From NCBI GenBank assembly GCA_045807125.1, contig JBJMHZ010000042.1, positions 294,886-358,885 on the forward strand: a stretch of 64,000 bases of DNA, in the 5' to 3' direction. Position 1 is the first letter of the stretch. The number at the start of each line of letters is the position of its first letter. The notes beneath the pieces were generated by a model. That model was given only the letters and a program-made list of their open reading frames with translations, was not told where the DNA came from and did no database searches. This document shows positions 38,222 through 47,880 of this stretch, piece by piece. Source of the DNA: JBJMHZ01 sp045807125. GTDB lineage: Bacteria > Actinomycetota > Actinomycetes > JAWWOL01. The position numbers were made by a program, and so were the translations under genes.

Positions 38222-39952
38222 CTACGTCGGCCGGCGCGCCCGCCTGCTTGAGCCGGTGACGCGGCTGCGGACCATGTCCATGAGCGCCCTGATCTCGCTC
38301 ACCCGCAGCCGGCCGGCCACCCAGAGGTAGAAGGCACCGCCGAGCGGCACGGCCGCGCAGAGGGCTGCGGCCGATCCGGCGCTGCCCGTCCCGAGCGCGC
38401 TCATCAGGGCGCTCGCCACGAGGTAGGCGAGGGCCCCTCCCCCGAGGCCGGCGATGGTCAGCCGGACGAGCGTCCGGACCACCCGGTGCCCGTCGACCGA
38501 GCCCAGCCGCCGGTGGAGCAGCCGCGAGAACAGGGCGAGCCCGGCCGCGTACGAGACCGCGTAGCCGACCGCCAGCCCCGGCACGATCCAGCGGGCGGGC
38601 AGCGCGACGAACAGCGCACCGGCGACCACCAGGTTGACCGCGTTGACCGCGATGTTCACGAGGGCTGGCGTACGGGTGTCGCGCAGCGCGTAGAACGCCC
38701 GCAGCTGGAGCTGGAACCCGGAGAACGGCAGCATCCCGAGAGCGAACGCCGCGAGCGTCCAGCCCATGATGGTGGTGTCGTCCGCGGTGATGCGGAAGTG
38801 GCCGAAGAGCAGCCGCATGATCGGCTGGTTGAGCGCGAGGTAGGCGAACGTCGCCGGCACCAGCACGACGGCGGCCAGCCGCAGGCCGCGGGAGAGCTCG
38901 GTCGTCACCAGGTCGAGCCGGGCGTCGACTGCATGCCGGCTCATCCGCGGCAGCAGCGCGGTGATGACCGAGACGGCGACCACGGCGTGCGGCAGCTGGA
39001 AGACCATGAAGGCCCAGACGTAGATCGAGTAGCCGCCGGCACCGGAGCCGTCACCGCTTGCGAAGGCGGACGTGGCGAGGTTGGTGATGACGAGGTAGCC
39101 GATCTGGTTGACCAGCACGTAGAGCAGCACCCAGCCGGCCAGCCGACCGGCTTCTCCGAGGCCGGTGCGCCGGAAGTCGAACCGCGGGCGCCAGCGAAAG
39201 CCGGCCGCCCGCAGCGCGGGCACCAGGGCCACCGTCTGGGCGACGATGCCGAGCGTGGTGCCGATGCCGAGGGTGAGCACCTGCGCGGTCGTGATGGTGG
39301 CCGGGACGAGGTCGTCGCCGGGACCGGGGACGGCGAAGAAGACGAGGAACGTCGCGATGAGGATCAGGTTGTTGAGGACCGGTGCCCACATCGGTGCGGC
39401 GAACCGCCCGCGGGTGTTGAGGATCGCCCCCATCGTCGCGCCGATGCCGTAGAAGAGGATCTGCGGCAGGAAGAAGCGCGCGAAGGTCGTCGCCACCGAG
39501 ATGAGGTGCTCGTCGGGCGCGCCCTTCGAGAAGTGGCCGATGTAGAGCCGCACGATCCACGGCGCCGCCACGACGGCCAGCACCGAGGCGATCCCGAGCG
39601 TCAGCGCGACGAGGGTCAGCAGGCGCTGGGCGTACGCCTCGCCGTCGTCGGCCCCGCGGGCCGCGGCCGCGACGATGAGGGGCACCACGACGCTCGTGAG
39701 GATGCCGCCGAGCAACAGCTCGTAGACGATGTTCGGGATCGTGTTGGCGACGTTGTACGCGTCGCCGACCGCTACCCCGATCGCCCAGGCGAGCAGCAGC
39801 TTCGACAGCAGCCCGGTGAAGCGGGAGGCGAGGGTCCCCGCGGCCATGACCCTCGTCGAGCGGATCAGCCCGTGGTCGGCGTCGTCGCCGCTTCGCTCGG
39901 CGCCGGGCGACTGGCGGGGCGGGCGCGGCGGCCGGGCCGCCGTGTCGATCAC
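38222..39952 (-). CDS. murJ: Lipid II flippase MurJ
   Basis: A 576-residue MOP-superfamily transporter with about 14 helices that flips lipid II across the membrane. Family blocks: RVMAAGTLASRFTGLLSKL, AYNVANTIPNIVYELLLGGI, PQILFYGIGATMGAILNTRG, APVLNNLILIATFL and PHAVVAVSVITALLPRMSRH. The long C-terminal pseudokinase part of mycobacterial MviN is absent; the protein stops soon after the last helix with a basic tail. GTG at 39952 overlaps the DUF6049 stop by 4 bp. Confidence 0.95.
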   Translation of the reverse strand: MIDTAARPPRPPRQSPGAERSGDDADHGLIRSTRVMAAGTLASRFTGLLSKLLLAWAIGVAVGDAYNVANTIPNIVYELLLGGILTSVVVPLIVAAAARGADDGEAYAQRLLTLVALTLGIASVLAVVAAPWIVRLYIGHFSKGAPDEHLISVATTFARFFLPQILFYGIGATMGAILNTRGRFAAPMWAPVLNNLILIATFLVFFAVPGPGDDLVPATITTAQVLTLGIGTTLGIVAQTVALVPALRAAGFRWRPRFDFRRTGLGEAGRLAGWVLLYVLVNQIGYLVITNLATSAFASGDGSGAGGYSIYVWAFMVFQLPHAVVAVSVITALLPRMSRHAVDARLDLVTTELSRGLRLAAVVLVPATFAYLALNQPIMRLLFGHFRITADDTTIMGWTLAAFALGMLPFSGFQLQLRAFYALRDTRTPALVNIAVNAVNLVVAGALFVALPARWIVPGLAVGYAVSYAAGLALFSRLLHRRLGSVDGHRVVRTLVRLTIAGLGGGALAYLVASALMSALGTGSAGSAAALCAAVPLGGAFYLWVAGRLRVSEIRALMDMVRSRVTGSSRRARRPT

Positions 39953-42300
39953 TGCCCGGCCCCTGCCCCGCGGCGTGCCCGCAGGGCGGTCCGGGTGAGC
40001 CGCACGGCCACCGCGCCGAAGAGCACGGCGAGCGCGCCGGCGGTGATCACCACGGCGATCGTGCCGTACGCGCTGGAGCGGACGACCAGCTCGGTCCGCT
40101 CGCCGACGGGAGCGCCGGAGGGCGTCTCCAGCTGGACGTAGATGGGGAAGCGCGCCTTGCCGGCGCTGGACGTCCTGGCCTGGATCGTCTGCTGCGACTT
40201 GGCGCCGGGCGGGACGACGTAGAGCCGGCGACCGCCGACCCGCAGCTGCGCCTTGTTGGGGGTCGTGATGTCGAGCCGCACGGTGACCGGCAGCGGCAGG
40301 TCGTTGGCGATGGTGATCGGGATCGACCCGGACTGGCTGACGAGGGTGACCGTGCCGGCGGTCGTGATCCGCACCTTCGCGAGGTAGCCGGCGGCGCGCG
40401 CGGCGGTCTGCGCGAGCAGCTGCCGGCCGGTGCCGAGGTCGTCCTGCCAGGCGGCCGAGCCGCAGGCCAGCAGGGCGTGCTCGAGCGGAAGGGCGAGCTG
40501 GTCGGCACCGCACCGGCCGGCCGCCGCGCCGCCGGCGGCGGGCGAGCAGGCCAGGTCGCGCAGGTCGCGCACCGACCCGGCCGCCGCGGCGAGCGCGTCG
40601 ACGTAGTCGGCCGGCAGCTCGGCGCGCCGCACCGCGCCCGGGTAGCGCAGCCCCCGCCCGGCGGCCGGCGGCGGCGCGGCCTCGAGCAGCGTGCCGACCG
40701 TCGCCGGTGCCAGCCAGGGCAGCACGCCCGAGTCGGTGAGCAGCCGGGAGACCGCCGTCCCGCCCGGGTCGAAGCGGTGCGGCAGCGCGACCACGACGTC
40801 CCCGGTCGAGTTGCCTGCCTCCAGCGCGAGCAGCGCGGTCTCGGCGGCGAACCGCTGCTCGACGAGGGCCCCGGTCTCGCTGGTCACCTGCGTGGTCGCG
40901 AGCTGCCCCAGCGTGGGGTCAGCGAGCATCGCGGTGATCGGGCCGCCGGCCCTGGACAGCTGGGCGAGCGCCGTGGGAGCGGCATCGCGCGGCTCCCCCG
41001 GCGCGACCAGCCCTGCTGGCGCCGCCCTGCCGTCGAGCACCACGTAGGGCGCCGTGAGCTGGGCGAGGGCCGCTGGGGAGAGGTAACCGGACGCCGGCCA
41101 GGCGATGCCGAGGACGGCCCTGGGGAACCGGTTGGCGGCGAGCACGGCATCGCGTGCGTTGTCGGCGCTGCGCAGCTGATCGCCGGCACCGTGGCGCACG
41201 AGCGCGGACTGGTCGGGGTCGGCGTAGGGCAGCGCGATCAGGTTGGACGTGGTGAGCTGCGTGCGCAGGGCGTCGAGGTACGCAGCCGCCGGCGAGGTCC
41301 TCGACGGGCTGGTCGGGGGGGTCGACGGCGCGGTCGACGGGGTGCCGGCCGGTGGGCTCGTCGAGCCGGCAGCCTGCGGAGGGCCGGGCTGGGCGGCCAG
41401 CGTGGCAAGGGCCTCGACCAGCGCGGGATCGACGGCGTAGCTCACCGGCACCGGGCGCCGCTCGAGGGTGGGCACCACGGGGCGCCGCTTCCTCGGCGGC
41501 GGTCCCTTCCCCTTCGGTCGCGGCTTCGTGGCCGGCGCGGCGGCGGCGGGCGGCACCGGCAGGCGGACCTTGCCGTGCTGCTCGCCCGCCTTGCGGGCGA
41601 GGGCGAGCAGCTGCTCCAGCCGCCCACCTGGGCGAAGCTGGGCGGTCAGCCCCTCGGGGTCGGTCAGGCCGTCCGGGCCGATGCGCGGCCGGTCGACGAA
41701 CGGCCAGAGCCACGCGATCCGCAGCCGGCCGGTGGTCGACGCGGCGGTGGGGAGCCACGGCAGGAACGTGTTCTGGATGCCGACGAGCCGGTTGCCCGCG
41801 TCGGTGTCATGCACCTCGACGCCCAGCCGGTAGACGCCGGGCGCGGTCAGCAGCGGGTGCGGCTGCTGGTGCTGGACCTGATCGGGTGCGAAGCGCAGCG
41901 TCACCGTGGCCGACGCGCCGGGCCGCAGCGGCCCGGTGGCGTCCCACCGGCCGCCGGCGGGGACGTCGCTGCTGAAGTGGGTGGGCGCCGCGTCGGCGGA
42001 CAGCCCCGCGCGGCTCGTGACCCTGGCGTAGCCGAGGCGCAGCTCGACGTCGTAGTGGTCGAGCGCCTCGGCGCCGGTGTTGGTGACGTCGACGGTGACA
42101 TCGACCATCGAGCGCGGCTGCGGAGCCACCGGGTCGATCCCGACGATCGTCACTGCCACCGGGGAGCCGTCGCCCTCGTCGTCGGCGGCCAGGGCCGCCG
42201 TCGGGCCGGGTCCACCGGTCCACGCCGCGAGCGCCAGCGGTACGGCGGCCAGGAGGAGCGCGGCGCCGGCCCGGACCGACCGGCGGCCGGCCTGGGTCAC
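39949..42300 (-). CDS. DUF6049 exported membrane-anchored protein (Rv3909-like)
   Basis: A 783-residue protein: signal peptide ([20 protein letters not shown]), an N-terminal Ig-like domain ([20 protein letters not shown], residues 45-170), and a large central region with two proline/alanine/serine-rich disordered inserts. A final Ig-like part ([20 protein letters not shown]) leads into a C-terminal helix ([20 protein letters not shown]). It lies between NUDIX and murJ, the Rv3909 position, with 4-bp overlaps on both sides. It is thought to act in envelope assembly because of this linkage; biochemical role unknown. GTG start 42300. Confidence 0.85.
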   Translation of the reverse strand: MTQAGRRSVRAGAALLLAAVPLALAAWTGGPGPTAALAADDEGDGSPVAVTIVGIDPVAPQPRSMVDVTVDVTNTGAEALDHYDVELRLGYARVTSRAGLSADAAPTHFSSDVPAGGRWDATGPLRPGASATVTLRFAPDQVQHQQPHPLLTAPGVYRLGVEVHDTDAGNRLVGIQNTFLPWLPTAASTTGRLRIAWLWPFVDRPRIGPDGLTDPEGLTAQLRPGGRLEQLLALARKAGEQHGKVRLPVPPAAAAPATKPRPKGKGPPPRKRRPVVPTLERRPVPVSYAVDPALVEALATLAAQPGPPQAAGSTSPPAGTPSTAPSTPPTSPSRTSPAAAYLDALRTQLTTSNLIALPYADPDQSALVRHGAGDQLRSADNARDAVLAANRFPRAVLGIAWPASGYLSPAALAQLTAPYVVLDGRAAPAGLVAPGEPRDAAPTALAQLSRAGGPITAMLADPTLGQLATTQVTSETGALVEQRFAAETALLALEAGNSTGDVVVALPHRFDPGGTAVSRLLTDSGVLPWLAPATVGTLLEAAPPPAAGRGLRYPGAVRRAELPADYVDALAAAAGSVRDLRDLACSPAAGGAAAGRCGADQLALPLEHALLACGSAAWQDDLGTGRQLLAQTAARAAGYLAKVRITTAGTVTLVSQSGSIPITIANDLPLPVTVRLDITTPNKAQLRVGGRRLYVVPPGAKSQQTIQARTSSAGKARFPIYVQLETPSGAPVGERTELVVRSSAYGTIAVVITAGALAVLFGAVAVRLTRTALRARRGAGAGQ

Positions 42301-42761
42301 GCCGGCTCCGCCAGCAGCCGCTGCACCTTGTCCACGAGCCGGCGCTCGTCGTCGTAGGCGAGCCGGGAGCGCACCTCGGGCAGCGGCACCCATGCGACCT
42401 CGGTGACCTCGATGTCCTCGTCGGAGAGCTCACCGCCCTCGGCGATGAGCAGGAAGTGGTGCACGGTCTTGTGAACCCGACGGTCCTCGATAGTGAACCA
42501 GAAGTCGATGGTCCCGAGCGGAGCCAGCACGCGCCCCGTGATGCCCGTCTCCTCGGCCACCTCGCGGATCGCGGTGACCTCCGGCGTCTCGCCGGTCTCG
42601 ACGTGGCCCTTCGGCAGCGACCAGCGGAGCGCGCCCCTGCGGTCCAGCCGCCCGATCAGCGCGGCCCGCAGGCCCTCCGGCGCACGGTCGACGACCAGGC
42701 CCCCTGCCGAGACCTCCTCGACCCGGCGGAGGCGTCGCCCGTTGGACCGAAACCGTGCCAC
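42297..42761 (-). CDS. NUDIX hydrolase (MutT4-like)
   Basis: A 154-residue protein with a complete Nudix box, [20 protein letters not shown] then TGI (about residues 52-74), where the REVAEE glutamates bind magnesium. It would hydrolyse a nucleoside diphosphate linked to another group. It precedes DUF6049 with a 4-bp overlap, as Rv3908 does. Substrate not predictable. Confidence 0.92.
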   Translation of the reverse strand: MARFRSNGRRLRRVEEVSAGGLVVDRAPEGLRAALIGRLDRRGALRWSLPKGHVETGETPEVTAIREVAEETGITGRVLAPLGTIDFWFTIEDRRVHKTVHHFLLIAEGGELSDEDIEVTEVAWVPLPEVRSRLAYDDERRLVDKVQRLLAEPA

Positions 42762-42834
42762 GCCTCGATCGTACGTGGCTGCGGCGACCTGTCCGTGCCG
42801 TCACCGTCGTGGCGGTTGGCCGCCACATGTCGGC

Positions 42835-43335
42835 TCAGCGGTCGGCGTTCAGGACGATCTCGGTGAGCGGTGCGTGGGACAGGTCGGCCACCCGCGCACC
42901 GCTGATCACGAGCAGGTCGCAGGTCCGGATGCCGAGCGCGGTGCCGGTGTCGCCGGTGGGCGCGTAGAGCACGTCGTGCAGCCCGACGGCGGCGTCGATG
43001 CAGAGCGGGACGTCGCCGGGGAGCAGCACGGGACACACGAGGCCGGCCGCGAAGTCGGTGCGGGCGTTGACCTGCTGCGCCGGCGCGGGGCGCAGCGAGC
43101 GGGCGCCGAGGGCGGCGAGCAGGGCGGTGGGCTCTGGCGTGCGACCGGCCGGGACCCCGACCGCGACGAGGTCGCCGTCGGCCACGTACATCCGCAGGGC
43201 GAGGCACTGCTCCGACGGCAGGCCGAGCGCGTCGGGGATCTCGTCCGCCTGCAGCACCACGCGGGGGAGGCGGACGATCTCGTGCGGCACGTCACGGGCC
43301 AGCAGCTCGCGGTGAACGTCCAGTGCGCCCTTCAT
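42835..43335 (-). CDS. YbaK/EbsC-type aminoacyl-tRNA deacylase domain protein
   Basis: A 166-residue single-domain protein with the YbaK/ProX editing fold: GALDVHRELLARDVPHEIVR, DALGLPSEQCLALRMYVADG, then LLAALGARSLRPAPAQQV and the late VGLHDVLYAPTGDTGTALGI. The family clears mischarged tRNA (for example Cys-tRNA-Pro or Ala-tRNA-Pro). Which tRNA is edited cannot be told, and the catalytic lysine of classical YbaK is not evident, so an inactive or different specificity is possible. Divergent from pcnA. Confidence 0.78.
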   Translation of the reverse strand: MKGALDVHRELLARDVPHEIVRLPRVVLQADEIPDALGLPSEQCLALRMYVADGDLVAVGVPAGRTPEPTALLAALGARSLRPAPAQQVNARTDFAAGLVCPVLLPGDVPLCIDAAVGLHDVLYAPTGDTGTALGIRTCDLLVISGARVADLSHAPLTEIVLNADR

Positions 43336-43727
43336 GCCTGCGCTCCCTGGGCCGGGCGGTCAGTGTCTCGACCTGCGGATTCGGTAGCCCCCCGTCGCAC
43401 CTGGTGCCGACCACCGTAGCTCGCCGCTCGCGCCGCCTGGAAGGACGAATCCGCCCGCTTCCCGCTCATTCCTCACTCGCTTCCCACTCGCTTCCCACTC
43501 GCTTCCGGCGAGGAGAAGGCGGCTCGAGCCACGCGCCGACGGCGTGGCATCGGTCCACGAGGCGAGCGCTTCATCCCCGTCGTCGATCTCGACAAACCGG
43601 CCGATCCGGGGATGCCGATGCGGAATCAGCGGCTCGGCGGGGCGAGCGGGTCGGGACCGGGCCCAGGCGACCCCCGAGGCTGGCCTGGGCAGCGCGCGGC
43701 GGGCCCGCCGCCGTACGCTGTTCTCCC
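43336..43727. repeat. 392-bp divergent intergenic region with three 11-bp tandem repeats
   Basis: No gene is supported here. It must carry promoters for pcnA and the YbaK gene. CACTCGCTTCC occurs three times head to tail (43474, 43485, 43496), preceded by a related CCGCTCATTCC. One helical turn per unit suggests a protein-binding array, but it may be a simple repeat. Confidence 0.5.
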
Positions 43728-45182
43728 GTGCCCACCTTCACCAGCCCGGTCGAGCAGCCGGACCGCCGTGCCCTCACCTCGGCCCAGCGACGAGCAGTCG
43801 CCGAGCTGCTGCGCGTGGCACCGGTGGCCGACGAGCTCGGCGAGCGCTTTCGCGCCGCGGGGCACGAGCTGCACCTCGTCGGTGGCTCGGTGCGCGACGC
43901 GCTGATGGGGCGGCTGCACGACGACCTCGACTTCGCCACCGACGCCAGGCCCGAGCGGATCGCGGAGATCACGGCCGGCTGGGCCGAGGCCCGCTGGGAC
44001 ACCGGGGTCGCCTTCGGCACGGTCGGAGTGCAGCGCGGCGGCTTCCGCCTGGAGATCACGACCTTCCGCAGCGAGGTCTACCGCCTCGATTCGCGCAACC
44101 CCGAGGTGAGCTTCGGCGACTCGCTCGAGGCCGACCTGGAGCGGCGCGACTTCACGGTCAACGCCATGGCGGTCTCGTTGCCCGACCACCGGTTCATCGA
44201 CCCGTTCGGCGGCATCGCCGACATCGTCGAGCTGCGGCTGCGCACGCCGGGGGCGCCGGAGGACTCCTTCGCCGACGATCCGCTGCGGATGCTGCGGGCC
44301 GCCCGCTTCGCCGCGCAGCTCGGCTTCGAGGTCGCGCCGGAGGTCGTCGAGGCCATGACGGCGATGGCCGAGCGGCTGTCGATCATCACCGCCGAGCGCG
44401 TGCAGGCCGAGCTGACCAAGCTGGTACTGGCGGCCGAGCCGCGGCGCGGGCTCGAGCTGATGGTCGCGACCGGCGTGGCCGAGCACGTCGTGCCCGAGCT
44501 GCCGAAGCTGCGGATGGAGACCGACCCGCTGCACCACCACAAGGACGTCTACCAGCACAGCCTGGCCGTCCTCGACCGCGCGATGGCGCTGGAGCCGGCC
44601 GGGCCCGACCTGACCCTGCGGCTGGCCGCGCTGCTGCACGACATCGGCAAGCCGCGGACCCGTCGCTTCGAGCCGGGTGGCGGGGTGTCGTTCCACCACC
44701 ACGAGGTGGTCGGGCGCGACATGGCAAGGGCGCGGCTCAAGGCGCTGCGCTACCCCAATGCCCTCGTCGACGACGTGAGCCACCTGATCGAGCTGCACCT
44801 GCGGTTCTACGGCTATGGCAGGGGCGAGTGGACCGACTCGGCGGTGCGTCGCTACGTCCGCGACGCCGGCCACCTGCTCGACCGGCTGCACCTGCTGGTG
44901 CGCAGCGACTGCACCACCCGCAACCGGCGCAAGGCGGCGGCGCAGGAGCAGGCGTACCGCGACCTCGAGGCGCGCATCGACCGGCTGGCCGGCGAGGAGG
45001 AGCTGTCCAAGATCCGGCCGGACCTCGACGGCAACGAGATCATGGCGCTGCTCGGCATCCCGCCCGGACCGCTCGTGGGCAAGGCCTACCAGCACCTGCT
45101 GGAGCTGCGGATGGAGCACGGGCCGCTCGGTCACGACCGGGCGGTGGAGGAGCTGCACCGGTGGGCGAAGGAGCAGCAGTGA
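43728..45182 (+). CDS. pcnA: CCA tRNA nucleotidyltransferase
   Basis: A 484-residue class II nucleotidyltransferase with HD domain that adds or repairs tRNA 3' CCA. The head domain has HLVGGSVRDALMGR and DLDFATDARPE, where the aspartates bind metal (about residues 62-66). RRDFTVNAMA and RMLRAARFAAQLGF follow. The HD domain reads LLHDIGKPRTRRF with HHHEVVGRDMARA. GTG at 43728. Rv3907c equivalent. It overlaps the next small gene by 4 bp. Confidence 0.96.
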   Translation: MPTFTSPVEQPDRRALTSAQRRAVAELLRVAPVADELGERFRAAGHELHLVGGSVRDALMGRLHDDLDFATDARPERIAEITAGWAEARWDTGVAFGTVGVQRGGFRLEITTFRSEVYRLDSRNPEVSFGDSLEADLERRDFTVNAMAVSLPDHRFIDPFGGIADIVELRLRTPGAPEDSFADDPLRMLRAARFAAQLGFEVAPEVVEAMTAMAERLSIITAERVQAELTKLVLAAEPRRGLELMVATGVAEHVVPELPKLRMETDPLHHHKDVYQHSLAVLDRAMALEPAGPDLTLRLAALLHDIGKPRTRRFEPGGGVSFHHHEVVGRDMARARLKALRYPNALVDDVSHLIELHLRFYGYGRGEWTDSAVRRYVRDAGHLLDRLHLLVRSDCTTRNRRKAAAQEQAYRDLEARIDRLAGEEELSKIRPDLDGNEIMALLGIPPGPLVGKAYQHLLELRMEHGPLGHDRAVEELHRWAKEQQ

Positions 45183-45421
45183 GATCCCGGCGACAATGGG
45201 ACGACCTCAGCGAGCGCACCCGGCGGTTGATCATCCTCGGTGCGGCGACCGAGGCCCTGCTCAAGGTCGCTGCGCTCGCCGACATCGCCCGGCGGCCCAC
45301 GGACCAGATCAGGGGTCGCAAGGCGGTGTGGGCCGCCGCCGTGGTGCTGGCCAATTCGGCCGGCGCGGTGCCGCTCGCCTACTTCCGGTACGGACGGCGT
45401 CGGGTCAACCGGCGGGGGTGA
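45179..45421 (+). CDS. Small membrane protein (PLDc_N/DUF5652-like)
   Basis: An 80-residue protein with two hydrophobic helices (LIILGAATEALLKVAALADI and AVWAAAVVLANSAGAVPLAY) ending in FRYGRRR. The second helix with its N-S-x-G-A-V-P-L-A-Y-F pattern resembles the PLDc_N module. GTG at 45179 overlaps pcnA by 4 bp; its 3' end overlaps the MFS gene on the other strand by 17 bp. Function unknown. Confidence 0.65.
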   Translation: MRSRRQWDDLSERTRRLIILGAATEALLKVAALADIARRPTDQIRGRKAVWAAAVVLANSAGAVPLAYFRYGRRRVNRRG

Positions 45422-46715
45422 GCTCGGCCGCCTGCTGGGCCGGCGTGAGGCGGGCGTGGCGGCGGCTGCTGGCCCGGCCGTACAGGGCGGCGGTCGCCGC
45501 GTACCCCACGGCGATCACCACGATCGCTGGGTAGGAGACGCCGTCGGCCGGCAGCCAGGCGACGCTGGCCAGCGCGGCGACGACGAAGGTGATGTTGAAG
45601 AGCATGTCGTAGCCGGCGAAGACCCGGCCGAGGAAGTCGTCGTCGACGGTCTCCTGCACGGTCGTGTCGACGCAGATCTTGGTGGCCTGCGCGACGAAGC
45701 CGAGCAGCGCCGCGGCCGGCACGAACGTCGCCTGCAGGTACGGCAGGCCGAGCGCCAGCTCGACGACGGCGGCGCCGGCGAGGGTGAGCGCGATCCACGT
45801 CTCCTTGCGCAGCCGCCTGGTGACGACCGGCGTGACGGCCGCGGCGGCCAGCACGCCGACCGCGCTGGCGGCGAAGATCTCGGCGAGGCCGGCCACGCCC
45901 GCGCGCAGCAGCCCATGATCGCGGAAGTGGTTGCGGTAGAGCAGGATCGTCGCGATCGTCGAGATGCCGTAGAAGAAGCGGTGGCTCGCGATGGCCGCGA
46001 GCGCGTCGCGGGTCCGATGCCTGGCCCGCACGTGGCGCGCCCCGGCTGCCAGGCCGTGCGCCACCGCCGCGAGCTCGCCGCGCAGCGGGACGGGCTCCGG
46101 CCGGGCGGTCGGCCCGAGCAGCGTGGCGTCGAACCGGCCGGCCACCAGCGACGAGGCGACGTAGCCGGCAGCGGCCGCGAGCGCGATCAGCGCGCTGCCG
46201 CCGTCGCCAGGGCCGACGACCGCGCGAAGGGCGAGCGCGAGCCCGCCGCCGACGATCGTCGCGACCGTCCCCGAGGTGGTCGACACCGAGTTGGCCATGA
46301 CGAGGTCGCGCTCGGCGACCACGTGCGGCAGCGCCGCGGACAGCGCGGCCAGGTAGAAGCGGTTGACGCTGATGGCCACGAGCGCCGCCGCGTAGAGCGC
46401 GACGCTCTCCGGGCCGAGGCCGGCGAGCAGCCCGGCGGTGAGGCACACGACGGCGGCCCGTACGAGGTTGCCGACGACGAGGACCCGCTGCCGCCGCCAG
46501 CGGTCGAGGAAGACGCCGGCGAACGGCCCGACGACGCTGTACGGCAGCAGCACCACGGTGAAGCTCGCGGCGAGGCTGGCGGGATCGGTCTGGTGCTGGG
46601 GGTTGAACAGCACCGCGCTCGCGAGGCTCGCCTGAAGGACGCCGTCCGAGCCCTGCGAGATCAGCCGGGTGGCGTAGAGCCTGGCGAAGTCCGGCCGGCG
46701 CAGCAGCGCGCGCAA
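45405..46715 (-). CDS. MFS transporter
   Basis: About 436 residues with twelve predicted helices. The family loop motif is FAGVFLDRWRRQRVLVVGNL after helix 2, and VYAG-like DFLGRVFAGYDM in the second half. The group resembles multidrug or unknown-substrate exporters placed beside ino1 in actinobacteria. Start is unclear: no ATG or GTG fits, TTG at 46715 is the best ordinary codon, and a CTG at 46778 with GAGG upstream would couple it to the ino1 stop and add a basic head. Confidence 0.8.
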   Translation of the reverse strand: MRALLRRPDFARLYATRLISQGSDGVLQASLASAVLFNPQHQTDPASLAASFTVVLLPYSVVGPFAGVFLDRWRRQRVLVVGNLVRAAVVCLTAGLLAGLGPESVALYAAALVAISVNRFYLAALSAALPHVVAERDLVMANSVSTTSGTVATIVGGGLALALRAVVGPGDGGSALIALAAAAGYVASSLVAGRFDATLLGPTARPEPVPLRGELAAVAHGLAAGARHVRARHRTRDALAAIASHRFFYGISTIATILLYRNHFRDHGLLRAGVAGLAEIFAASAVGVLAAAAVTPVVTRRLRKETWIALTLAGAAVVELALGLPYLQATFVPAAALLGFVAQATKICVDTTVQETVDDDFLGRVFAGYDMLFNITFVVAALASVAWLPADGVSYPAIVVIAVGYAATAALYGRASSRRHARLTPAQQAAELTPAG

Positions 46716-46774
46716 GTCGCGCCGGCCGTGCGTGGCGCGCGCGCCGTAGGTGCCGTGGCTGGCACGGCGTCGGC

Positions 46775-47866
46775 TCAGCGCTCGACCTCGCCCTTCACGA
46801 ACTTCTCGACCATCTCGCGGGCGACGTCGTCGGCGTACTGCTCCGGGGGCGACTTCATGAAGTAGCTGGACGCCGAGAGCAGCGGGCCGCCGATCCCGCG
46901 GTCGAGGGCAACCTTCGCGGCTCGGACCGCGTCGATGATGACGCCTGCCGAGTTGGGTGAGTCCCAGACCTCGAGCTTGTACTCCAGGTTGAGCGGCACG
47001 TCGCCGAACGCGCGGCCCTCGAGCCGGACGTACGCCCACTTGCGGTCGTCGAGCCACGGCACGTAGTCCGATGGGCCGATGTGCACGCTCGCCCGCTCCA
47101 TCTCGTGCGGGATCTGCGAGGTGACCGACTGCGTCTTGGAGATCTTCTTCGACTGGAGGCGCTTGCGCTCCAGCATGTTCATGAAGTCCATGTTGCCGCC
47201 GAAGTTGAGCTGGTAGGTGCGCAGCAGCTCGACTCCGCGGTCCTCGAACAGCTTGGCGAGCACCCGGTGGGTGATGGTGGCGCCCACCTGGCTCTTGATG
47301 TCGTCGCCGACGATCGGCAGGCCGGCGTCGGTGAACTTCTTGGCCCACACCGGGTCGGAAGCGATGAACACCGGCAGGGCGTTGACGAACGCGACGCCCG
47401 CGTCGATCGCGCACTGGGCGTAGAAGCGGTCAGCCTGCTCCGAACCGACCGGCAGGTATGAGACGAGCACGTCGGTCTTGCTGTCCCTCAGTACCTGCAC
47501 GACGTCGACCGGCTCGTCCGTCGACTCCTCGATCGTCTCGAGGTAGTACTCGCCGAGGCCGTCGTAGGTGTGGCCGCGCTGGACGGTGATGCCGGTCGGT
47601 GGCACGTCGCAGATGCTGACGGTGTTGTTCTCGCTCGCGACGATGGCCTCGGAGAGGTCGCGGCCGACCTTCTTGCCGTCGACGTCGAAGGCGGCGACGA
47701 ACTGCACGTCGCGCACGTGGTACGGCCCGAACTGCACGTGCATGAGGCCGGGTACCCGCGTCGCCGGGTCGGCGTCCTTGTAGTACTCGACGCCTTGCAC
47801 CAGCGACGCGGCGCAGTTGCCCACGCCCACGATGGCCACGCGTACCTGGCCTGCGCTGCTGCCCAT
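46775..47866 (-). CDS. ino1: Inositol-3-phosphate synthase
   Basis: A 363-residue NAD-dependent enzyme turning glucose 6-phosphate into inositol 3-phosphate, the entry to phosphatidylinositol and mycothiol. Motifs: [20 protein letters not shown] (NAD loop, residues 9-28), [38 protein letters not shown] and [12 protein letters not shown] with the core catalytic lysines in [13 protein letters not shown]. It is the short actinobacterial type. ATG at 47866 with AAGGAG upstream. Likely co-transcribed with the upstream PadR gene, 14 bp away. Confidence 0.96.
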   Translation of the reverse strand: MGSSAGQVRVAIVGVGNCAASLVQGVEYYKDADPATRVPGLMHVQFGPYHVRDVQFVAAFDVDGKKVGRDLSEAIVASENNTVSICDVPPTGITVQRGHTYDGLGEYYLETIEESTDEPVDVVQVLRDSKTDVLVSYLPVGSEQADRFYAQCAIDAGVAFVNALPVFIASDPVWAKKFTDAGLPIVGDDIKSQVGATITHRVLAKLFEDRGVELLRTYQLNFGGNMDFMNMLERKRLQSKKISKTQSVTSQIPHEMERASVHIGPSDYVPWLDDRKWAYVRLEGRAFGDVPLNLEYKLEVWDSPNSAGVIIDAVRAAKVALDRGIGGPLLSASSYFMKSPPEQYADDVAREMVEKFVKGEVER

Positions 47867-47880
47867 GCGGCTGCTCCTTC

